DNA of 64,000 bases from CAVRUD01 sp963849635. GTDB taxonomy: Bacteria > Chloroflexota > Chloroflexia > Thermomicrobiales > UBA6265. The stretch is from positions 1 to 64,000 of the forward strand of contig CAWKIA010000002.1 of NCBI GenBank assembly GCA_963849635.1, in the 5' to 3' direction. The position numbers and the translations under genes were made by a program. The notes under the pieces are model-generated. The model was given only the letters and a program-made list of their open reading frames with translations, had not been told where the DNA came from and made no database searches. Below, piece by piece: positions 25,818-34,030 of the stretch (positions within the stretch are counted from its first letter, which is position 1; each line of letters begins with the position of its first letter).

Positions 25818-27083
25818 GTGGCTATGCGTCGTCGCGTTCTCGCGGCCGATCTCGTCTATCTCGTCATCTCTTCGGGCGGTGGATTCTTCTTCACCGTCGC
25901 GTTCACGCTCTCCGCGCTCTATCGCATCCGCGAGGCGGGGCTTTCCCCTCTCCAACTCGTGCTGCTCGGGACCGCCCTGGAGGGCGCCGTCCTCCTCTTC
26001 GAAGTGCCGACCGGTGTCGTCGCCGACATCTACAGCCGTCGCTTGTCGGTCATCATCGGCTACGCCCTGATCGGGGTGGGAATCACCCTCGAAGGCGCGA
26101 TTCCCCGCTTTGAGACGATCCTGATCGCCCAGATGATCTGGGGGATCGGCGTCACCTTTACCAGTGGGGCGGAGACGGCCTGGATCGCTGATGAGATCGG
26201 CGAGGATCGGGCCGGTCGGCTCTTTCTGCGCGCCGCCCAGCTGGGCCAGGCCGGCGCGGTCGTGGGCATCGTCGTCAGCGTGGCCTTGGCCAGCGTCCAC
26301 CTGGCCCTGCCGATGCTCATCGCCGGGCCGCTCTTCCTGGCGATGGCCGGATTCCTGGTCATCGCGATGCCGGAGCATGGCTTCCGCCCGCTGCCCAGGG
26401 GCGAGCGCACCACCTGGCAAACCGGCCTCCACACCGCCCAATCCGGTTTCCGGGACGTACGTCGTCATCACATCCTGGGGACGATCTTCCTGATCATTGC
26501 CATCTCCGGCGCGGCCAGCGAAGCCTTCGACCGGCTCTGGGAGTTACAGCTCCTCGACGTCTCTGACTTTCCCTCATTTGGCGATCTCGGCGATCCGGTC
26601 TGGTTCGGGCTGGTCGATATCGGCTCGCTCCTGATCAGCATCGTCGCCGCCGAGATCGTGCGCCGCCGGCTCAATCTCGGCGACGTGCGCGCCGTCGCCC
26701 GGATGCTGCTGATCTTCAACACCGGACTAGTCGCGGCGGTGATGCTTTTCGGGCTGGCCTGGGGATTCACCAGCGCCGTGGGCGCCTATTGGGCAGTCCT
26801 GCTCTTTCGCCGGTTGAACGGTCCCCTGCAGGCGGCCTGGATCAACCGGGGGCTCGATCCGGCTACGCGGGCGACGGTCATCTCCCTCGGCAACCAGAGT
26901 GACGCCCTCGGCCAGGTCGCCGGCGGCCCGGTCCTGGGAGCCATCGCCTCGGGCGTCTCGGTCCGGGCGGCGCTGCTCACGGCGGGCGTCATCCTCTCGC
27001 CGGTGATGTTCCTCTACGGTCGCACCCTGCGCCGCGGCGCCGCCGATCCGGTGCTGGCGGTCCCGGAGCCCGCCGTGGAATAA
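25818..27083 (+). CDS. MFS transporter (multidrug/tetracycline-exporter-like)
   Basis: A 421-residue, 12-helix MFS protein. Motif A is present after helix 2 (VPTGVVADIYSRRLSVIIG), and the first helix begins LVYLVISSGGGFFFTVAFTL. The charged central loop (GFRPLPRGERTTWQTGLHTAQSGFRDVRRH) divides the halves. Its arrangement resembles exporters of the tetracycline-resistance-like group, but substrate specificity cannot be read from sequence. The start could be the GTG at 25818 or the ATG at 25824; both are in the same frame. It is unrelated in detail to the divergent MFS at 24226. Confidence 0.87.
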   Translation: MAMRRRVLAADLVYLVISSGGGFFFTVAFTLSALYRIREAGLSPLQLVLLGTALEGAVLLFEVPTGVVADIYSRRLSVIIGYALIGVGITLEGAIPRFETILIAQMIWGIGVTFTSGAETAWIADEIGEDRAGRLFLRAAQLGQAGAVVGIVVSVALASVHLALPMLIAGPLFLAMAGFLVIAMPEHGFRPLPRGERTTWQTGLHTAQSGFRDVRRHHILGTIFLIIAISGAASEAFDRLWELQLLDVSDFPSFGDLGDPVWFGLVDIGSLLISIVAAEIVRRRLNLGDVRAVARMLLIFNTGLVAAVMLFGLAWGFTSAVGAYWAVLLFRRLNGPLQAAWINRGLDPATRATVISLGNQSDALGQVAGGPVLGAIASGVSVRAALLTAGVILSPVMFLYGRTLRRGAADPVLAVPEPAVE

Positions 27084-27557
27084 TGCGGATAATTCCGAAC
27101 TAATTAAGGCTGCAAGGTAAACGTACACCATAGAGTGACCCAAAGTCACAGTGTACGTTCACGTTGTCAGGGGGTGTCCGCGATGCTATCTTGCATTCGG
27201 GCACCCCCATCCGGCTGACAGCCGGCCCGCTGCACAATCCCCCTTTCACGCTCCCGAACCCGCATCCGGGCGCTCCTGACCGTCATTGGCGGTACGCGTT
27301 GCGTATCTCCATGTCGTCCAGGCCGCAAGGGGTGCAGGGGATGTCTGGCCGGCCCCGGACCTGGCGGAGCGCGTTGCGCGTTGCTGGTTCCGGAGAGGGC
27401 GCACCCCCGTAAAGGGGTGTGCGCCGGCTTGCCGGCTCGAGATCCGATCCGCTCTTTGGCGGGTTGGAACTCCGTAGAGCGGACGCCGGGGGACACCGGT
27501 GCCGACGCGAAATGCGTGACACCGCAAACCCTCCGGGGGGCGCAGGGAGGAAGAGCG
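27084..27557 (+). other. 474-nt structured leader region upstream of the M23 gene
   Basis: No gene is supported here. Instead there is a chain of inverted repeats. AACGTACAC pairs with GTGTACGTT (27120-27159) around an inner GTGAC/GTCAC stem. GGGGGTGTCC pairs almost perfectly with GGGCACCCCC (27170-27223). GGCGCACCCC pairs with GGGGTGTGCGCC (about 27400-27429). TCCGCTCT pairs with AGAGCGGA (about 27450-27485). A small ACGC-GAAA-TGCGT stem-loop follows near 27505. The last four sit within 170 bases of the start codon. I could not match it to a known riboswitch consensus. Confidence 0.55.
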
Positions 27558-29315
27558 GTGAGGACCGCAGATCTCTTGCACGGCACGAGGGGGCGGGCGC
27601 TCGCGCTGGTCCTGGCGGGAGCGCTGGCGCTCTCGGCGACGGGGTACGGCGGCCAACCGGGCCTCGTACGCGCTCAAGATGATCTGTCGGGGCGCACCGC
27701 GCAGATCGTCCGCAGCGAAGACGGCGTCAATGTCCGGGCGGAGCCCGGCTTTGGCGGCGACATCATCGGCACCCTGTCCGATGGCACCACGGTCGAGCTG
27801 CGCATCGACGAGGCCGACACGGTGCTGGACGAGGACGGTGAGACCCGCTGGTGGCCGATCAGCTTCGACGGCACCGACGGCTGGGTCGCAGGCTACTACC
27901 TCGATCAAGAGGGAACTGACGACGACGTCGTCGCGGAGCCAACAGACGACGCAGAAGCTGATACTGAGGCGGATGCGACGGATGACGCAACCGAGGATGA
28001 CGCCGAGGACACGGCTACCGAGGAGACCGGCAGCACGGACGTCTTCTTCTCCGGCGAGACGGTGCTGGTCTCGGCCGAGGACGGCGCCAACTTCCGCGCC
28101 GAGCCGACCGCCGAGTCCGACGTCATCATCGTCCTTGCCTTCGGCACCGAGGTCGAACTCCGCATCGATGAGGCCGATACCGTGGTCCGCGGTGGGGTTC
28201 GCTGGTGGCCGGTTCGCTTCGACGGTGACGATGGCTGGATCGTCGGCGACTACCTCGAGGACTCCAGCGGCTCCACTCCGGTGGCGGACGACGATGGCAT
28301 CGATCAGGGTGCTGGGTTCACCGCCGGTGAATACGTCTCCGCCTCCATCGACGAGGGTGTCAACGTCCGCTCCGGCGCCGGCCTCGATGCCGAGAAGATC
28401 GCGACCATCCGCGCCGGTGATGTCGTCCAGGTGATGGACGGCCCCTTCCCGGCCGAGGGCACCGATCTCGGCTGGTACCTCGTCACGGACGGCGAGTTCA
28501 CCGGCTACGCCGATGGCGACCTCCTTGCCGTCGCCTCCCAGCCGGCGGCACCGTCCGACGACGCCGACCCGGTCGACGACTCCGTCAGCCCGGGAGAAAA
28601 ATTCGTCGCTGGCGCGGCGGCTCGGGCTCACCGGGAAGGGACCAACGTCCGCTCCGGCGCTTCCCGTGCTGCCGGGGTCGTGGGCACGCTCGATCCGCGC
28701 GAGGTGGTCGAGGTTCTCTCCGCGGCCGTCTTCGACGACAGCGGCGAAGCCTGGTATCTGATCACCGACGGAGCCCTGACCGGCTACGCCAACGGCAGCT
28801 TCCTCAGCCAGACCGACGCAGATCTCTCCTCCGTCACCGATACGTCTGAGCCCGAAACAGATCCGCAGCCGGATCCCTCCCAGCCTATCGCGGGCCAGGC
28901 GACCGGCGCCTTCCAGTATCCCCTCTCCGGCTACACCTTCACCCAGGCATATGGCTGTAGCGCCTTCGTCTTCGAGCCGTTCGACGCCAACCTGGGCTGC
29001 AACTTCCACAACGGGATCGACCTGGCGGCGAGCGCCGGCACGGAGCTCCATGCGGCCGATGGCGGGGTCGTGAAGTTCGCTGGGTGGTGTGATTGTGGCC
29101 TCGGCTACTACGTCGAGATCGACCACGGCAACGGCTTCTCGACTGTCTATGGCCACATGCTCGATCAGCCGGTCGTCTTCACCGGCCAGGCGGTCGCCCA
29201 GGGCGACTTGATTGGCTACGTCGGCTCGACCGGCCTCTCGACCGGCCCCCACGTCCACTTCATGCTCAAGCTCTCGGGCAGCACGGTCGATCCGCTCGCG
29301 TACCTGCCGGGGTAA
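27558..29315 (+). CDS. Exported SH3b-repeat M23 metalloendopeptidase
   Basis: A 585-residue exported peptidoglycan hydrolase. A signal peptide (ALALVLAGALALSATGYGG) is followed by four SH3-like repeats, each with an NVRAEPG or NVRSGA motif (starting near residues 50, 165, 265 and 360), separated by acidic linkers. The C-terminal M23/LytM domain has both zinc motifs: H-x3-D in FHNGIDLAA and HxH in GPHVHFML, with the additional YGHM. M23 enzymes cut peptide cross-bridges, and SH3b repeats bind the wall. The start is a GTG at 27558 with GGGAGG eight bases upstream; an upstream frame translates the structured leader. A terminator follows at 29383. Confidence 0.92.
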   Translation: MRTADLLHGTRGRALALVLAGALALSATGYGGQPGLVRAQDDLSGRTAQIVRSEDGVNVRAEPGFGGDIIGTLSDGTTVELRIDEADTVLDEDGETRWWPISFDGTDGWVAGYYLDQEGTDDDVVAEPTDDAEADTEADATDDATEDDAEDTATEETGSTDVFFSGETVLVSAEDGANFRAEPTAESDVIIVLAFGTEVELRIDEADTVVRGGVRWWPVRFDGDDGWIVGDYLEDSSGSTPVADDDGIDQGAGFTAGEYVSASIDEGVNVRSGAGLDAEKIATIRAGDVVQVMDGPFPAEGTDLGWYLVTDGEFTGYADGDLLAVASQPAAPSDDADPVDDSVSPGEKFVAGAAARAHREGTNVRSGASRAAGVVGTLDPREVVEVLSAAVFDDSGEAWYLITDGALTGYANGSFLSQTDADLSSVTDTSEPETDPQPDPSQPIAGQATGAFQYPLSGYTFTQAYGCSAFVFEPFDANLGCNFHNGIDLAASAGTELHAADGGVVKFAGWCDCGLGYYVEIDHGNGFSTVYGHMLDQPVVFTGQAVAQGDLIGYVGSTGLSTGPHVHFMLKLSGSTVDPLAYLPG

Positions 29316-29382
29316 CCAGTCCCGCGAACGGGCGGAACCACAACACAGCCCACTCCAGCGGGAAGGGGAGGATCGGGGAACG

Positions 29383-29419
29383 CGACGCGACGGCCGAAGG
29401 GTCGTCGCGTCGTGGTTTT
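29383..29419 (+). terminator. Rho-independent terminator after the M23 gene
   Basis: CGACGCGACG (29383-29392) pairs perfectly with CGTCGCGTCG (29403-29412) around a 10-base loop, followed by TGGTTTT. It lies 68 bases after the M23 stop. Confidence 0.8.
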
Positions 29420-29682
29420 CTGGGAGGGTGGATTCAATCGTTGGCGACCGCCGCCTTCGAAGGTGCCCCGACGCCGCACCTCGTAGTGGCGGTCCGGTGT
29501 GTCCGCCCGGTTGCCAACCGCGTCGTCTCAGGTCGGAAACGATGTCTCCCACACGGTGACGCCGGGGTCGGCAGACGCGCGGGCACACAGGTCCGTCCAT
29601 ACAAGGCGAGCGTTTGCGGTTGACACGAGTCGTTCGATCGGGCGTTTCATGCGACAACATATGCGAGGCGAAATGTAGGGGC

Positions 29683-29749
29683 GTGATTCATCGCGCCCGG
29701 ATGCCCGCCACGAACGTTGTGCGTTGGGACCGTGGGCGCGATGAATCAC
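29683..29749. repeat. GTAGGGGC-type inverted repeat with GTGATTCATCGCGCCC arms
   Basis: GTGATTCATCGCGCCC (29683-29698) pairs perfectly over 16 bases with GGGCGCGATGAATCAC (29734-29749). The left arm is preceded by TGTAGGGGC, the word shared with the elements at 18.94 and 55.63 kb. The rest of the 29316-29814 interval holds the M23 terminator and no recognisable gene. Confidence 0.75.
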
Positions 29750-29814
29750 GGCATTACGAGCGGTCGCCTGGACATCGTCTGGTTCGCACATGCGTTCAAC
29801 CGGGTAGGGATGCC

Positions 29815-30681
29815 CTACGGCAGCGAATTGAGATAGTCGCGCATCAACTCGATTCGCTCTGCCTTGGGTCGGAGCGGGCAAGAGCCGCATTTCTCGGTGC
29901 CCGGGATCTTGTAGGTCAGGCAGCAGCCGTTGCGGTCGCAGAAGTACGCGCCCTGCCGGTCGCCGTCCACCCGGTAGAACCACGACCTGGCGTGCATCGG
30001 TGATCCCGGGGTCCGGACCAGCGGGTTGAGGATCTCGGCCAGGGCGCCTTCGGTAGCGGCGGGGCCGAGCGTGCTGATCGCGATCTCGACTGCGTAGTCG
30101 CTCATCATCGCCCACATCGCCCTCGGCCCCCAGGGGATGCGGCGCACGCGCATCATCCCGATCAACGCCCCGAGGTGGGCCTCGATCTCCGTTCGGCAAT
30201 GCGTCAGCAGCGCGCCGGCATCCGCGAACACGGTCGCGTCCGGGTGGCCGGCGGCGGGATCGTCGGGCAGGCAGGCAAAGCGCCCGTGGCGGAGGACGAT
30301 CCTGCTCACCCTGCCGGATGTTGTCGTGGCCCACATGTTGGCCGGCGAGATGTCCGGCACGCGCTTCACGAGCAGGTAGGGAGCAAGCGCCGCCCCAACG
30401 ATGGACCAGGCATAGGCGCCGAAGTAGTACGCGGCCTGCACATCACGCGCCTTGGCGTTGAACGCCTCTTCGATCTCGGTCAGCGCGTCGTCGATCAGGC
30501 CGGACTGGCGACCGATCAGCCCGTGGGCGGAGAACCAGACGCCGGTGCTGCTGGGCGGGCCAAGCCGGACCGACGGCTCGCCGCTGCCGTCGTACGACAT
30601 CGGGAGGTGAGAGAGCGTCTCCGCGAGCGGGTGAACCGGTTGGATCTCAGGAAAATCGCCGGCGATGCGGGCGGTGACCAT
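29815..30681 (-). CDS. FhuF-like ferric siderophore reductase, C-terminal Fe-S motif
   Basis: A 288-residue protein of the FhuF type. The last 30 residues carry the diagnostic cluster motif, CC-x10-C-x2-C (GCCLTYKIPGTEKCGSCPL), which holds a [2Fe-2S] centre. FhuF proteins reduce ferric siderophores in the cytoplasm to free the iron. The rest is a weakly conserved helical domain with AAYYFGAYAWSIVGAALAPYLLV, typical of this family. No siderophore synthesis or uptake gene is adjacent and no Fur box is obvious in the 220 bases upstream, so it is an orphan here. Confidence 0.85.
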   Translation of the reverse strand: MVTARIAGDFPEIQPVHPLAETLSHLPMSYDGSGEPSVRLGPPSSTGVWFSAHGLIGRQSGLIDDALTEIEEAFNAKARDVQAAYYFGAYAWSIVGAALAPYLLVKRVPDISPANMWATTTSGRVSRIVLRHGRFACLPDDPAAGHPDATVFADAGALLTHCRTEIEAHLGALIGMMRVRRIPWGPRAMWAMMSDYAVEIAISTLGPAATEGALAEILNPLVRTPGSPMHARSWFYRVDGDRQGAYFCDRNGCCLTYKIPGTEKCGSCPLRPKAERIELMRDYLNSLP

Positions 30682-30901
30682 TACCTGGTGTCCTCATACG
30701 GTAGATCGGCACACGACGCCGGACGATATCCGATGCGTTAAGTCGGAATTACCTTACCCAGGGCTGTCCACGGTGTCAACCGCGGCTGTCCCGTCGGGTG
30801 ATTGGCATATGCCACGCGGCGTCGGTCCGTCGTAGGATGGTGATTCGAGTGTGGTGGCCGGCCGCTCGCGGCCTAGAGGGACATCTCGATTGGAGTGAGG
30901 C

Positions 30902-32107
30902 ATGGGTGCGGGCGGAGACTGGAGTACTGCCGGAGTCGATGGGGCGCCATTGCCGGTATTGCCGCGCCTCGATGGCAAACCCTGGGGCGGACGGCGGCTG
31001 GCGGAATTCGGGTTTGACCTCCCGCCTGACGAACCGATCGGCGAGGCCCTGATCACGGCGTCTGAAGCCGTGGTGGCGGCCGGTCCGCGGGCGGGAGCGA
31101 CGCTCGGCGCCCTGGCCACGGCCGATCCGGCCGCGCTGTGCGGGGCCAGGGGATTGGCTGTTACCGGTGGCCGCCCCGTCTTTCCGCTCCTGATCAAGAT
31201 CATCGACGCCGCCGAGAACCTGTCCATTCAGGTCCATCCCGACGACGCGGGTGCCAATGAGCGCGGCCCGGATCTGCTTGGCAAGACTGAGGCCTGGGTG
31301 GTGCTGGCCGCGGCCGAGGGCGCGATCATCTACGCTGGCCTCAACCCGGACGTTCCGCTCGATGCCTTCGAAGCGATAGTGCGTGCCGAGCGTGGCGGGA
31401 CGGCCGCATATCTCCGCCAGCTCGCCGCTCGTCCTGGAGAAACCCTCGTCCTGCCCGCCGGAACAGTGCATGCCCTCGGGGCCGGAATCGTCGTCTACGA
31501 GGTGCAGCAGCCGTCCGACATCACCTACCGTTTGGACGACTGGGGGCGCATGGACGCTGCCGGCAACCCCCGCGAGATGCACGTCGAGGCCGGTCTGGCG
31601 GCCGTGAAGCCGACCCTTGTGCCCGAGCCGATCGCGCCTGTCGCGTTGCCCGCCCAGGCGGGTGCGCGCGAGTTGCTGACGGCCTGTCGCTACTTCGCCA
31701 CCGAGCGGATTACACTCCCGGCCGCCGAGACAATGACATTCGATGCCGACGAAACACCGCAGGTCTTTACCTGCTTGGAGGGGGCGGGCACGATCGAGTC
31801 CGGCAACGCCCGTATGGAGATCGCGTCCGGTGGCACCCTCGTCGTGCCGGCTGTCGCCGGCACTGCCACCTTTCAGGCGACCGCCCCATCGATCCTGCTC
31901 CGCTCCTGGGTTCCGAACCTGCTGGTCGACGTTATCGTCCCCGCCCGCGCTGCCGGCGCCACTGACGATGCCATCGCTGGACTCGGCGGACCCTCCGAGG
32001 ATATCCGGCAGGTCATCGTAGGTTCAGCTTTGACCGCCCAGTGCCCGCGACGTTGCAAGCGATCAGCGGAAGATACGCTCTGCCCCGCTTCGGATCGAGA
32101 TCATTGA
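30902..32107 (+). CDS. manA: Mannose-6-phosphate isomerase, class I
   Basis: A 401-residue zinc isomerase that interconverts mannose-6-phosphate and fructose-6-phosphate. Zinc ligands are visible in LSIQVHPDD (Gln and His), KTEAWVV (Glu) and LPAGTVHALG (His). The start of the family pattern, LDGKPWGGRRL, and the catalytic region QPSDITYRLDDWGR are present. ATG follows GGAGTGAGG. The last 25 residues (after SEDIRQVIVG) do not resemble the family and include four cysteines; the frame may have shifted near the end or the gene simply runs to a distal stop. It ends three bases before the convergent Cys-rich gene. With manC at 57.6 kb it could supply GDP-mannose. Confidence 0.9.
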   Translation: MGAGGDWSTAGVDGAPLPVLPRLDGKPWGGRRLAEFGFDLPPDEPIGEALITASEAVVAAGPRAGATLGALATADPAALCGARGLAVTGGRPVFPLLIKIIDAAENLSIQVHPDDAGANERGPDLLGKTEAWVVLAAAEGAIIYAGLNPDVPLDAFEAIVRAERGGTAAYLRQLAARPGETLVLPAGTVHALGAGIVVYEVQQPSDITYRLDDWGRMDAAGNPREMHVEAGLAAVKPTLVPEPIAPVALPAQAGARELLTACRYFATERITLPAAETMTFDADETPQVFTCLEGAGTIESGNARMEIASGGTLVVPAVAGTATFQATAPSILLRSWVPNLLVDVIVPARAAGATDDAIAGLGGPSEDIRQVIVGSALTAQCPRRCKRSAEDTLCPASDRDH

Positions 32108-32110
32108 TTC

Positions 32111-32644
32111 CTAGCAACAGAACCCGCCAGGCGTTTCGCAGTCGGAGAACTGAAGGCATTCTGATCCGCCGCAGCAGAGGTCGACGCCGGGCACGCAGGT
32201 CTGCGTGGTTCTGAGGCAGACCTTGCACGATCCGTCAAAGCAGCCCTCGTTGTCCAGGCACTCGTTCCCGCAGAAACCGCAGTTTGATTCGTCTGCCTGG
32301 TAGCCTCTCGGGTTGACGCACGCACCGTTGCAGATTTCCCACCCGCTCGGGCAGCGGCATTTGCCCTTGGTGCAGATCTCGCCGCGCAGGCACGTGTTGT
32401 TGCAGCTTCCGCAGTGGCCAGGGTCGGATTTGAGGTTGTAGCAGACGTCGGGGCAGGAGTCGGTTCCGGCCGGGCAGTTGCAGTCGCCCGTCTTGTTGCG
32501 GGTTTGCCCGGCCGGGCAGTCGTCCTGCCCTGAGGCGGAGCGGACGCCGGCGAAGAGGGCGGCGAGCCCTCCGAGCAGACCGCGCCGAGTCCGGCTGCTC
32601 GCCAGCGATTGGGTGAGGAGATCAAAGCGTCGCGGATCCACCAC
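32111..32644 (-). CDS. Tat-exported Cys-rich protein, short paralogue
   Basis: A 177-residue exported protein. It shares the Tat N-terminus (RRFDLLTQSLASSRTRRGLLGG in pieces) and the first Cys-rich module (CPAGQTRNKTGDCNCPAGTD) with the gene at 4104. From there on it is Cys-rich to the end: about 24 cysteines, many in CGxC, CxxxC and CCGG spacings, ending GGFCC. It has no AHSA1 domain. The pattern suggests a small disulphide-stabilised, possibly repeat-like extracellular protein. Two adjacent in-frame GTG codons (32644, 32641) can serve as starts, behind GAGAGGGGG. Function unknown. Confidence 0.75.
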   Translation of the reverse strand: MVDPRRFDLLTQSLASSRTRRGLLGGLAALFAGVRSASGQDDCPAGQTRNKTGDCNCPAGTDSCPDVCYNLKSDPGHCGSCNNTCLRGEICTKGKCRCPSGWEICNGACVNPRGYQADESNCGFCGNECLDNEGCFDGSCKVCLRTTQTCVPGVDLCCGGSECLQFSDCETPGGFCC

Positions 32645-32911
32645 TACGCCCCCTCTCGAATGCGTTTGTCTCTTACGATGCCGATGAGCGGGGTGGACAA
32701 TTTAGGACGCCGATCGGGCTGGGTCAATGGGACCAGACGGTACCCATGTGCCTCAAGGATCTTCACCGGCCGCGGTCGCTGGCCCCATCCGACCGTATGG
32801 GTCCCGTGCCTTCCCCGTGCCGGACGCGGCGTGTTGCCGTTACGGCCCGGCGGTCGCGGGAGAGCGCAGGGCCATCCCCTACGACGGCGGTGTCGCGGCG
32901 ACATTGTGGCG

Positions 32912-33694
32912 CTACCTGAACCAGTCTTCGCAGGCCTCTCCGTCCTCATCCAGATCGATCGAGTCGGCGAGTTCTGGGAATCGGTCGAGGACTTCCTGGG
33001 CTTGCTCCTGGGTATCGAAGAGGGCGCAGGCGGCGTCTTCTTCGGATTCGGGGGCGCCGGCTGAGACGTCGGCGGGTTCGTCGTCGGGCTCGCCGTCCTG
33101 TTCGAGATCGGGGTCCATGCTGACCGAGGCGTCGCAGGTGAGCCACATGCCATTGGCGTTCTCGATCGCGCGGCGCTCGGCCCGGTCGAGATCGTCCTGG
33201 AGTTCGGTGTTGGGGCGGTAGGTCTTGGCCAGGGCGTAGCCTTCGCGGACCAGGACCTCGTTGAGCAGGTAGATGTTGCCGTCGATGTCCGAGCGAAAGT
33301 AGACGTAGCGCAGCAGGCGGCCGAAGTCGTCGGTGTCCTCGACATCGGAAACCAGCCAGATCTCCTCGGCGTAGAGGAGCAGTCCTTCCGTGCGCGACTT
33401 GGCCTCCTGGCCGTAGCACTCCGGCTCGTTGCCGTAGGCGTAGCTTGTCTCGGGGGCGTCGATCCCGATCAGGCGGATGGTGACCTCCGCCACCCGGCCG
33501 TCATCGTCGAGGATCTCCGCCTCGAAGGTGTCCCCGTCGACGATATCGACGAAGTACGCCTCCTGGGCGTCGTCCGGGAGATCGTCCTCATCGATCTCTG
33601 TCCCCACCTGAGCCCCAACGGGCAGTGCCATCAGGAGGGCGATGGCTTGGATGACCAGGATTGGCAGGGCCAGGACGGTGATGAGGCGGCGCAA
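32912..33694 (-). CDS. Exported thermonuclease-like (SNase) protein with Excalibur motif
   Basis: A 260-residue secreted nuclease. After a signal peptide (LPILVIQAIALLMALPVGA) comes a staphylococcal-nuclease OB fold: VDIVDGDTFEAE, the catalytic RLIGIDAPE (Arg and Glu) and DDFGRLLRYVY (second Arg). A linker rich in Asp/Glu leads to an Excalibur calcium-binding motif at the C-terminus (LDEDGEACEDWF). SNase plus Excalibur is a familiar pairing in secreted bacterial nucleases. The start is TTG at 33694 with GGGAGGAG six bases upstream, a strong signal that decides the start. Likely role: digestion of extracellular nucleic acid, calcium-dependent. Confidence 0.9.
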   Translation of the reverse strand: MRRLITVLALPILVIQAIALLMALPVGAQVGTEIDEDDLPDDAQEAYFVDIVDGDTFEAEILDDDGRVAEVTIRLIGIDAPETSYAYGNEPECYGQEAKSRTEGLLLYAEEIWLVSDVEDTDDFGRLLRYVYFRSDIDGNIYLLNEVLVREGYALAKTYRPNTELQDDLDRAERRAIENANGMWLTCDASVSMDPDLEQDGEPDDEPADVSAGAPESEEDAACALFDTQEQAQEVLDRFPELADSIDLDEDGEACEDWFR

Positions 33695-34030
33695 GCGGAT
33701 CTCCTCCCGTTCGAATCGTGTCGTGAATCACGAGTCGCAACGCGCACGTGGCCAGCGGCGCCGTTGGTGCGACGATCCCGGCGACATCTTATACAGCGTA
33801 CCCGAAGCCTCCCGCGGAGAGCGGATAGTCTGGGCTCCGGTACGGGGCTCGGCTGCCGAGGCATACCCCGAAGCATCTAGGCCAGTGCCGTCGTGAATGG
33901 AAAACGCGCAATACACGACAATGATGACAATCGTCCGGACCTCATGGCATGATTTGCCCCACATGAGTGACCAATCAGAGCGAATTGATGGCGAAACCGG
34001 GCGATCGCCGGTTCCCGAGAGGCGGGCACG
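33695..34030. other. Divergent promoter region, SNase / BTAD regulator
   Basis: About 335 bases between two divergent genes. The part nearest the regulator is AT-richer than average (near 33900-33960, with ATACACGACAATGATGACAA) and probably contains its promoter, but no clear box pair can be assigned. No coding sequence seen. Confidence 0.45.

Noticed and set aside
27375..27557. A c-di-AMP (ydaO) or c-di-GMP-I riboswitch
   Set aside because: I compared from memory. The ydaO blocks are absent. For c-di-GMP-I only a GAAA loop and a GCAAA-CCTCCGG stretch agree; the second arm with GUAGxxxGGGUUACC is missing.
27246..29660. An 804-codon open frame on the minus strand
   Set aside because: It lies entirely antisense to the SH3b/M23 gene, whose signal peptide, repeats and zinc motifs are clear. 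High GC content keeps antisense frames open. It has no ribosome-binding site or family resemblance.
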